From Anaspis maculata (lineage: Eukaryota; Arthropoda; Insecta; Coleoptera; Scraptiidae), in assembly GCA_949128115.1 (NCBI GenBank), contig OX421966.1:47179416-47243415 (forward strand): 64,000 bases of DNA, given 5' to 3'. A program made the translations under genes and the position numbers. Under the pieces are notes generated by a model, which was given only the letters and a program-made list of their open reading frames with translations, searched no databases and had not been told where the DNA came from. Below are positions 34,301 through 46,300 of the stretch, piece by piece (the first letter of the stretch is position 1; each line of letters opens with the position of its first letter).

Positions 34301-37300
34301 AGATAAATACTTTTCACTCGCGAACTTCACTTCCTCGCGTACTGAACACATGCGAAGATCTTGGTGGATGGTGTCGTTCGTGATATACCATGGAGAATCG
34401 GTGATGGTGCGAAGTGTTTTTGATTGGAAGCGCTGCAGGATCTCAATGTTCGAGTTACTAGCAGTGCCCCAAAGTTGCATGCCATACGTCCACACTGGCT
34501 TGAGTATAGCTTTGAGATGAGGAGCTTGTTTTCTATACACAGCTGAGATCGTCTACCAAGTAGCCAGTACAACCTGCTGAATTTCATGCCAAGTTGTTTG
34601 CGCTTAGTGAGAATATGCTTCTTCCATGTTAGTCTTCGGTCAATGTGCATCCCCAGGTACCTGGCGTCCTCAGCTTGTGGTAGTTGTTTCCCGTTCATCC
34701 TCCTGTCCACAGCCTACGAGTATATGCTCTTGAATGCACTAGAATTAAACTAGAGTTCCGCAACTCATAACACTGTGTTTTTCATATTGATTTATTTAAC
34801 GTCGGCCTATTCCCGCAACGAGGCCTTACACCGACGCCGGTGAATGCTTTTCTCCACTATACCGGAAATTTTGCCGAACCCCTCTGTGTTCCAACACAGA
34901 GAAGGGATTTTCAACGAGATTGTGGGTAGGTATTGTGTTCGAACGGCCTAGAAGAACTACGTGTGCTCTCGAATGCACGGGAGCCTCGCAACTAGTAACA
35001 ATATACTAGGTAATGACTTCTTAACTCGCGATCGCCTGGCCAAAATTATCGTGAAAATCGAAGCACTTGTGATGTTACTGTTGATAAAATTCAGCCAAAA
35101 TGGATGAATGAAAGGGCATGCTCATGCTGAAAGCAAAAATCAAAAAAATTGTGTTGGCGAAATTCCGTGTCGATGAGTGAACACAATAAGCGACGCAACG
35201 CGAAACGTGAGGAGAATTTCCTTGTAACTAAGATGCTTGCCGAAGTGCAAGCCCTTGAAAACCCTAAGTACTGAGAGCAGCAGAAGTCGGCATGATAACG
35301 TGAAAATACCTGCATATCTATCGCCATCTTCCATATTTCGCCACCGATTTTATCGAACTCTTCAGCATTGGCTAGCCAATTGGATAGGCTATCATTTCTG
35401 TATTTTAAAATGGCCGACATAATATCAAAATTCAAAATGTCAGAAACAAAATTGAAAATAGGCCTTCTTTTGTTCTTGTTGCTTTTTATTGAAAGTTACC
35501 AGAAGTCAGAACCAATAATGTATTATGAAGAAATAGACCTTTCCTGTCAATTCAAGATCACAACCAATGAAATCAGGTAATCTGCTGAGGAGCTATTGCA
35601 AGTTGAAGCAAAGCCTACTTCCCGTTTTTTTCATTTCCGCATAATTGACCCAAATTTAGGTATCCTGCCTGCCAATCCGCCATATGCTTATTTCTCAATC
35701 GATTTTCTCGAAGGTATCACTGGCTAGCCAGTTAGACAGGCTACTTTTTTCATACGGAAAAACGACCCACATGTCAAAATCCAAGATGGCGGAAGCAATT
35801 GAAAATAGAATTTCTTTTGTCCTTATTGCTTTTTAATAAAAATTAGCAGAAAGTCGAAACCAATAATTATTATGAAGGAATAGACCTTCCTTGACAATTC
35901 AAGACCGCAACCAATCAAATCGGGTCATCTGCTGAGGAGCTACGGCGAGTTGGAGCGAAGCTTACCTACCGGTTCCTTATTCCCGCATAAATGACCCGAA
36001 TTTAGGAATCCTGCCTGTCATATCCTTATTTTCTAACCGATTTTTTCGAAGGTATCATTGTCTAGCCAATTGCACAGGCTACCATTTTCATATGAGAAAA
36101 TGACCAACATGTCACAATTCAAGATGGCGGAGACTATTGAAAATGGACCTTATCCGTCCTTGTTGGAATAGAAAAACGGAAAGTAGGCTTCAACTCGCCG
36201 TAGCTCTTCAGCAGATGACCCGATCTGATTGGTTGTGGTCCTGGATTGTCGAGAGAAGTCCTATTCCATCATAATGATTATTGGTTTTGACTTTCTGCTA
36301 ATTTTTGTTGAAAAGCAATGAGGACAAAAAAAAAATTCTCAATTGCTTCCGCCATCTTGGATTTCAACATGTTGGTCATTTTCTTATATGAAAAAAGGTA
36401 GCCTGTCCAATTGGCTAGGCATTGGTACTGAATTTGAGAAAATCGGTTGAGAAATTAGCATATGGCGGATTGGTGGGCAGGATCTAAATTTGGGTCAATT
36501 ATGCGGAAATGAAAAAACGGGAACTAGGCTTCGCTTCAATTCGCAATAGCTCCTCAGCAGATGACCAGATTTGATTGGTTGTGATCTTGAATTGACAAAA
36601 AAGGTCTATTCCTCCATAATACATTATTGGTTTTGACCATCTGGTAACTTTATGAAGCAACGAGAATAAAAGAAGGCCTATTTTTTATTGTTTCTGCCAT
36701 CCTGAATTTTGATATGTCGGTCATTTTAATGCTGAAAGATTTGATGAAATCGGTAGCAAAACAAAAATTTTACAAGGAAACATTCCGAGCACAATTTTTT
36801 TTGGCCCACCCGGTATAATACTCATACCTATACGTAAAAATTACAATAATGAAGCGAGCATAGAATATTACTGTTGAAAAGAAAAGATAGGTACCATTTA
36901 TGTGGGCTCCAGGCTTGACCCACTCGAGCTGGACAATCGGTTTCGTGGCAAACGTGGTAGTGATGATGACATCAGCTCCTATAACGCACGCCTGGTTGGT
37001 TTTCACGGGTCGGAAGATGCCGGCTTTCCCATTTTCAGCGGCAGATTGATTCAGTTCGGCTGTCAGTTTTTCAGCTTTGCTGAAATTATGATTCCAGACG
37101 CGGACCTGTTAACAGAAAAAGAAAACACGCGGAGATAAAATTTCGACGTAGAATAAATCAATAAGATACACCCTCGAGGAATGTAAGAGATTGGAGCGGT
37201 GGCATTCTTATTCCCGTGAGAAATTGTTGTGATTGATGTCTGAAGTTTCAAGTTCATTAAGTATGAAAACAAATTTTCTGTTTCGAACAGTGTTCTCACC

Positions 37301-40300
37301 GTATTCTCTCTGTCATGAAAATTTTCAGTATTGAAAGTTGGACTTGGAATGATTTTGATTTTCAGTATTTTCCAATAAGACTTGATTTATTTATAGTATG
37401 ATCGCTCAGTAGTTTAAAATTTTCAGTATTGAACAAATTTTCCATGAGACCTATGTATTTGGCTGCGTTAATTTTAAAGAGTTTTATCTGCAAGGTTGCT
37501 GAAAATTGAGTTGAAGGCATATTTCAAGCTCGATTTCAAGTACCTACTATTTTTATGTGTCAAGATGGCAACGTGCATCCAGTTGTACATATATTATAGT
37601 CATCATCAGAAAGCCTTATAATGAAAAGGACGTATCTGTGAATTGGCCAGTTTTGTTAGGTCAGAGATACGCAGGATATTGGTGAATTTCCTTCACAATT
37701 TTTTTTCTTGAATTTTTACATCAGATATGCCTCCCAGAATCAATACGGCAGTAATGACTAATGACCGATTAGGTATTCCTCAATGTTAGACAATGCCAGG
37801 CAAGTCCTGCGGAGTAATTGTCGCGATCAATATTGAGAGAGAAGTGACGTTCAATCCATTCAATCCGATCCATTCAAGTAGAGTGAGATGTTGAGCCCCC
37901 TTAAAAATTGAAGTTGCAGGAACGCTTACAAGCCCCCGTTACATACATCTTCATACGTCTATAATAATCAATTTCACGGCTTTCCGCATTAGAGCAAGCT
38001 ATGGAAAAATTGTGTTGTGTTGGTATAAATGATACGATGACAAGGGGATGCCAGTCAGTTATCTACACGTGCAATTTTTAATATGACACCTTGTCACCGT
38101 GTCGAGGTATCATGTACGCGAAAGTGTAATTTTTTTAGCAAGCGCCAGGAATCGTGAGTTTCTTTGGAGTGCTTTGCAGTGTGGACGGTAAGGCACATTG
38201 TCTTTACTGGTTGACAAGTCTCCGCCAAGGTTGTTAGGTTTTTGGCGGCTACTAATGAATGATGTCGAAGATCGGCAGGATATTACTCCTATGAAAAGGC
38301 CCACCGCCCAAAAGGCTACACCTTCTGATGCACATCACCGGAGTAGTGAGTACTAGGTACCTACTCTAGCTCTGGCTCTACCTATTATACCTACTGCAAC
38401 AGCAAGCAAGGTATGAAGACACATGCTGGCAGACAACACAGTGTACCTACATACTCACGCCCAAATTGTCTCGTCTCCGTCCAGTTCAACTCCATAAATT
38501 ATTGTCCTAACTATCCATATTGTCCATCTAAAGGATAAGTTTTCTCTTGGGCAGTGGGTTTTTCTTTATCACATTCCATTTCTTCACGGCATCACGGACT
38601 TTCGGCATAATGTTCTCAGTGACCGGCAACAACCTAATAGCCTTGGCAAAGACCCACCAATCAGTGAAGACAATGTCCCTTATCGTCCACACTGCAAATC
38701 ACTCAAAGGAAACTAACAATTCCTCGCATATTCTCGAAAATTTTCACTTTCGCGTACATGACTCCCCGAGACAGTGACAATGTCACATTGAAAATTGCAC
38801 ATGAAGACAGCTAGCTGCCAACAAGTCGTCAACGTGCCACTCGTACCAACGCAACCCATTTTTTCTATTGCTTGCTCTAATGCAGAAAGCCGTGAAATTG
38901 ATTATAGGTACGATCACGCGCAAAATAAACGGAGACACCTAAAATACTTTGAGGCCTAGTTTCCGGACTTCTAGTTGTGTGAGGTTCATGCATTTATCCA
39001 TGTTGATTGATCACACCACCACCACCACAACCAATTTTTTCCACAGCTTGCTCCAATGCAGAAAGCCGTGAAATTGATTATATGAAGTTGGTTTTCACTT
39101 TTCCAACCCCCCACCAACATGGAAAGGAAAGTATTGTAATCGTGCAGTAAAACAGTTTCGAGATTTCGCCGGGTATATCTATTTTGAGATCCCCCAAGAC
39201 GAATAAAACCATTTTCAGAATGATGTCTGTCTGTTTGCTTGTCTATCTGTCTGTGATCTTCCACGATAACTGCTGAGCCGTTATCCTATCGACTTGAAAT
39301 TTGGTATGCGGACATGGTATTACTCTGGAAAGAGCCCATTAGTTTTTGGATGTCATGTGTTAATTAGAAGGATCACTATCAACAAATGTCAGAAGCTATA
39401 TCCCACGGAATTTGACTAGCAGTATATCATTTAAAAGCCCTTGAAGAACTGAACTAAGAAATTACAGGACTGATAGTCTGTTGGTCAATCAGAGTAATAA
39501 TAATAATAATAATAAAACTGGCTTGGGTTTTCGAGACTGGACTTGAATAATGGAGCTTAAAACGAAGCCCTTAATTGACGATTTTTACAATAAGATGATT
39601 TGGAATCAGATTTGTGGTTGTCCCGGAAAAGTCAAATTTTCCTGACCAAATTTACAATTTCCTTCAAATTATTTCCAATCTTTCTCTCTAATTCAAACTT
39701 CTCATCCGGAGAGACGTTTCGAACAAAAATTTCCATATGGTTCTTGGATACTAGTCGGGAAAACTTAATTTTTTTAAAGAAGCCTCTAGGTTTCCCTCGT
39801 CAAAAGAAGCATGAAGATAACTCATAGATACCGAATTTCATGTCGGTACCACAAAACTGAACAGTTAATGTCACTTACCCCGGGACTTTTGTCCAACACC
39901 ACGAAGAGAGCCTCAACGCTTTGGGATGAAAGACTTGCTTCATTCAATTTTGGACCTTTTTCTTCATAATCATTGAGTATAATCATAAGGCGCAGGAAAT
40001 CGTTTTCAGTTGTCTAAATGATTGTTTCATAACGCTTATCTGCAATACATACTGAGCTCTTGCTTTTTCAATCAAATCAAATGGAAGCAACTTCTAGAGA
40101 ATTCCCAAACAATAGGGTATCGTCACATGACGTCACGAGGTGGTGACCTTGGAGGGAGATGGCGCGAAATTGAGTATCCTGTCAACCGCCACTTTCCACA
40201 TTTAAATTCTACGTTATTTTGACGGAAACGTATGCTTGCAGACGCTTGCTCATGTTTCATCTGTATAATACCTGGAAAATTATTGAAGATTTCTCCATAA

Positions 40301-43300
40301 CAAGACGTAGAATAATTATTTTATATGAACGTGTTGTCCGCGTTTGAGGCGCGGTTCAGTTCGAGCACGTCTCACTAGGTGGCCCTTGTGTCGATGAAAA
40401 CTGTCACTTTTCGCTGCTGTCAACCACACCGTCAACCATTTATTCGGTCATTTTGCAGCTTTCCGCGCCCATTGTCCAACGTTGCAAAAAGTTTTTCTCT
40501 GTTCTGAAGTGCCTTCAAGTATAAAACTCAATTTTCAGTCGACAGTGAGTGACAGTTTTCGTCGACACAAGGGCCACCTAGTGAGACGTGCGCAAACTAA
40601 ACTGTGCCTCAAGCGCACACAACACGTTCGCCTACAATAATTGTACTGATAAAAGCATGAGCAAGCGTCTGCAAGCATACGTTTTCTTCAAAATGGCGTA
40701 GAATTCGAATGAAAGCATTTCGCATTAGCATATCGTCCCTTGCCAGGCAAAGCAACGTAAGCGCCATTTTGGCAAAAATGAGTTTTTGGTCTTGTTGGAA
40801 AGGTCTCACTGAGCCGCGTCGAATAAATAAACCATCGCAAGCACTAAAATATTCCTATTTATTGAAAAAAATAATTGAAGAATTCCATCGTAAACGCCGT
40901 AGCTTTGAATAAAATATCTCAAGCGACAAAAACATATCGTAAGCACCGTTTCTTCCTTAGTATAATGTTGTACTTGGGTTTAGTTGAGTTTTGCTTGAGT
41001 ATTAATACAAGGTAATGTTTTAGGACACGGTTAGAATTCTGAAATGAGTAGCAAATCAACGCTTGTTCATTGGCGCTTACGATTCTTGAAAGAAAAGTAC
41101 TATCAGGTTATGAGGGAAAGAATATCTTGAGCGACAGCCAGAAAAACGTAAACTCCACTGGGTTCTCAAAAACAAATGATAAGCATATCGTAAGCGCCTT
41201 TAATTTTGGCTTATAGAAGAAATATTCTGTGAATATTGGTGAAATCAAGTATATATACCTTGCATAACATAAAACACACCAAAATTAATACTCTTCCGTG
41301 AGCAATTTGCAATCAACACAATTTTTGCCTCTCCTGTAAAGTTGACAGAATGTCGCTTACGTTGCTTTGCCTGACAAGGGACGATATGGGGAAAGTGGGG
41401 GTTGTCAGGATACTCGATTTCGCGCCACAGGCCGCCATCTTGATGACGTAAGTGACGATCCCCTACTGATTCAAAATTAATGCAGAACTCACCACCACTA
41501 GAATCATGAACCCATGGAAGATATTCATTGTGTACTATGTACCATGTAGCATTGACATGGCAATCGTGAACGAATAGATTCGCTTTAGAATGGTTGACTC
41601 CTTATATAGGATGACTTTACTGAGTTTTAGAAGAGCGACTGCTGTAGCCTTTATTTTATGAAATAAAAGCCAAATACGTCATCTGCATCAAACGTCCTTG
41701 ATGTTTTGACCGAACCGGACATTTCATGGCACAAAGAGACAAACAAAGAAGATGTCAAGGATGGAATTGCAAGTCAAAACCTCTCACCCATTGTCTTAAA
41801 TACCAAACTACTCTTTGCAAGGAGTGCAGCAATGGTTATAATTCAAAATAGCATGTCATGTCACTTTTCATTTTGTAATTTCTCATTTGACATTTCTCAT
41901 GTAGTATTCTTGTTCAAGTACCTGATGGAATGATACCCGCAAGTGCCAGCGTCCTATTTATAGGACGCCCTATTATTTCTGTCCCTGCGTACTTTGCCCA
42001 AACTACAACTATCCCTGTATCAAGTGAAGTCTACAATAAAGCTTTTACCAAAAAAATCGATTTTTATAAACAAAAAATAAGTTGAAACCTAATGGGTTAA
42101 GGAGGAAGTTGAATTGGTAGAATATGTGGGTCCATTCCTCAACAGAATTTTACTATTCAGGTCTCTTTCGAAAGCTACAAGAATCTACTTTGGTTTGAGC
42201 TCATTGGCATTTCCAAAATCCAAAAATTAAAAAAATATCTTGGATTTTGGAAATGCTAATGAGCTCAAACCGAAGTACATCTTTGTAGCTTTCAAAAGAG
42301 ACCTAAATGGTGAAATTCTGTCAAGGAATAAACTCACAGGGATTGATTTCGCAACGCTTTATTTTACCAATTCAACTCCGTCCTTAACAGTGAGGCTCTG
42401 ACGACTGAGGATAAGTGGTACAATTTCAAGATGGTCACTTCGGCATCAGGTATACAAAGCATGGAGTTGCCGAATTACGATGGACAAAGCTCATGGACGC
42501 TTTAGCCCTGGCTCTCAGAGGCCCTGCGTTGGAGCTGCTGCAGACGATTCCATTTAGGGAACATTTCGCATACTCCCGGGAAATACGTTTAGCCCAGGCA
42601 TTTTAGGTCTAAAATCGACAAAACCTAAAAATAATTCGCCCAAGGCTGAATTTTTGCACATTAACAGCTTGGACCTAGTACAACAACATATCAAAATACC
42701 CAAACTTTCCCGTGTCCGCGTCCTTGATTTTCAGGTCCTCAAGCTCTTGAAGTTGCATCGCTGAGCTCAAACTTATACCGTAATATTAATCTTTAACCGA
42801 TCTAGCTCAGACTAGGCTTGAATTGAAGATAATAGATCAAACAATGATTTTCTGGAGCGAGTGGCTCTCATCCGGTATGCGGCGAGCCGGCAAACCCGCG
42901 AAATTCAAAATTAACGCTGTTTTTCGCGACGACTCTTCGCAGAATTTTCGCTTTGTATCGTGCATCAACAGTAAACAGTGGTAAACCATAGGTCAATGCA
43001 TTCAGAGACTTTTCAGCTTTCCAAGCGTTTATCTATGGTGCCTGTGGAAGCACCGATTGCAAATACACAGCCCCCAGACCAAACGCAAGTTAGGGTGAGG
43101 CGAGCTCTGAGTTGCACTATACCTAATTATGCGAGCGCCATAATTGTGATCGTGGGTGACTACTAGGTGTCCACATCAATATTACTGTGATTATGAGCTA
43201 TCTTGGGGCTACATATTATAAAGCTTATATATGATTATACCGCAGTGACCGTATCACAAGCAGAATTTTTGAGCAATGTCCACAATAAGGCTCGTCTCAT

Positions 43301-46300
43301 AAGAATGCTGACAACAAATAATTTCGAAGAGCCCAGCGTGGCCGTACTCAAGCCTTTAACGATGCAGACTTCCTCATTGTCACTATTGCAGTGGAGGAAC
43401 TAATATGTGGGCAGTAGGTTGTAGTCATCGAAAACGACACTGACGTATTAGAGATGATGATTGCCCGGATATGTAAAGCGAGCAGTGCCTAGATACATGT
43501 TGCACCCCAGTACTAGCAATAATTCTGGCAAGTCGTTGTACGATATTTAAGGGATTGAGGAAGAAGAGCTATGTGACCTTGAAGATGCCTTGTTGTTTGC
43601 CTATACTGTGACCGGTGAGGGGGGGGGGGGGGGGAGAAATCTTACGCGATGTTGAGTAAAAGTTGCCCCAAAAAGACGAACCACTTAGATTTGGAGTCAT
43701 GAGTGTTTTCAATTCTGCATCTTCCATCCACAAGTAAATTTCGAGTACTGAAGAAAAGTTTGTATGCATACTCCATTCAAGCGAAAGAGTTAGAAAATTT
43801 TTGACGATTTACGCCTTCATTTGTACAACCAAGCGATTGCCAAGCAGACTGTGACATCATTTTTTTACCTGTTGACGCTTCCGCCAACTAAAGCTGCCTT
43901 TCATCAGCACTCTGGGGACTTATCTCCAGGTTAGCTCTAGTTATGACTTCACTGTGCAGTGATTATTTCAAGTCAGTATTTTGATCGTACTACGACATTT
44001 TTGATCTGCACCGTCCACGTTTCCCATGTCCAAGAATAGATGGGAAACGATCTCCCTCCAACAAATGGAATGGCAACGCGTGGAGTACATACTGACGCCA
44101 GCACCCACACATCTTCCTGCAGCACCTGATTTCTTAATGCATCTAATACCGTGTAACTGCAGGGAAAGTTGTGGAACTCGATGCACTTGCAAACAATAAG
44201 CTGGGCAAATCTGCTCAAACATGTGCTCGAACTGCAAAGATACGAATTGTTCCAATCGCTATTATTTTTTGGGGTCAGTGCTGACAACCTGATCATGTTG
44301 ATGACAACGATGACAACCATGTAACACTGAATAAAATGTATAGGACCACCTAAAATAGTATAACTAATCACCAGCTAGAACAATCAAAACCTTCAGTCAT
44401 GATGCGAAAAAAGCATTGTGGTACGTACCACCTATATCAGTCTTGAGTCGTTTTCAGGAACGCTATCCGGAATTTATGAAACGTAGCAGCTACCTACTTG
44501 CTTCATATCATGATAAGAGAGCTACGAGCTGAATATTTTCAGTGAGTTATTGCATTCCAATTTTCCATTTCATTTTCATTGTCTACTTTAACTATAAGTA
44601 CATTTTGAATAACCACAATAATGCAATTAAGTACACAAAGGACATGAACATTCATGGCGTAGACTTCTTGATAATAGAAATATGTAGTTGTCCCATTGGA
44701 TGTGCGAGTATGTATTCAATTCGCCAATAACTCAAAATGAAAAAAATCATATAAAACAATAGAGTCAATACAGACAAATATCGCGTTACCCTGACTCAAG
44801 TTTAGTCTGGGGGCTGTGTATTTGAGATTGGTGCTTCCACAGACACCATAGATACATACTTGGGAAGCTGAAAAATCGCTAAATGCATTAAGCTTTAGTT
44901 CACCTTTCATTTTTTGATGAACGATACAAAGCAAGAGTTCTGTGAAAAGTCGTCGTGGATAACGAGTGTTAATTTTGAATTTAGCGGGTTTGTCGGATTG
45001 CTGCGGACGGATGTGAACCGTTCGCACCAGAAATCATTGTTCGATTTTTCTCCTTCCATTCAAGCTTAGTCTAGCTTGATCGGTTCAAGATTAATGCTAC
45101 GGCATGAGTTGCAGCTCAGCGGTGCAATTCCAAGAACCTGAGGACCTGAAAACCAAAGACGCGGACAGGGGAAAGTTTGGGTATTTTGATATGTTGTTGT
45201 CCAAACTGTCAATTAGCAAAAATTCAGCTTTAGGCGAATCATTTCTATTAGTTTTGTCGATTTTTGACCTAAATTGCCAAGCTATAACTCATTATATCGT
45301 TGAATGAAGAAAGCAACATACCTTTTAGACATAGGTTCAACTAAATATATAACCCTAAGATAGCTCATAATAATCACAACAGTGATCATATGTGGACACC
45401 CAGTAGTCACCAAGGATTACAATCGTGCTCACAGATCGCAAAACAGAGCTCATGTCACTCTGACTAGCGTTTAGTCTGGGGGCTGTATATTTGTAATTGG
45501 TGCTGCCACAGACACCATAGATACATATTTGGGAAACTGAAGAGCCACTAAATGCATTGAGCTATGGTTCACCGTTGTTATTTTTTGATAAACGATACAA
45601 AGCGATAGTTCCGTGAGAAGACGTCGCGAATAACAGCGTTACTTTTGAATTTCGCGGGTCTACCTGCTTGCCGCGCACCGGATGTGGGACACTCGCACCG
45701 GAAAATCATTTTTTGATCTTTTCTCTTCAGTTCAAAATCAGTCTGAGTTTAATCGGTTCAAGATTAATACTTCGGCATGGGTTGCAGCTCAGCGATGCAG
45801 ATTCAAGAACCTGAGGACCTGAAAGTCGAAGACGCGGACATGGGAAAGTTTGGGTATTTTCATATGTTGTTATACTAGGTCCAAACTATCAATGTGCAAA
45901 AATTCAGCCTTGGGCGAATTATTTCTAGGTCAAAACCTAATTTGACTGGGCTAGTTATTGTTTAAGGATGAAGCTCAAAACTGCTTAGCCCCCGTAGTAT
46001 AGGCAACAAGCTACACAATGCCACAATGGTGTATCACACTGGCTGCCTGATTATTGAAGCAATGTTGCCGTATGCTGGCTTGTTTTCATTGAAAGTAAAC
46101 TCAAGATTGGGGTTTCAATTTAAACTCACTTGATTTTTTTTATCAAAACTGCATTTGACAAAACAAGAATTTAAAAAAAAATTCGTTATTGATTTTCAAA
46201 TTTCTGTAGAATGCAGCCTTTCAATTATTTTATTATTATGTATTACACGATCAAGACGTCAGTTTTGTTTGTAATATTGCACTAATGCCTTATCGATTTG

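Larger units (their letters stand above)
40115..41463. mobile_element. TIR element inserted in GR3, with nested foldbacks
   Basis: Ends GGGTATCGTCAC and the complement of GGGGATCGTCAC, with TA on both sides (40113-40114, 41464-41465). Sub-terminal GGCGCGAAAT and GAGTATCCTG are also inverted. The collinear GR1 sequence shows that this whole segment is an insertion. No transposase seen. Confidence 0.8.
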
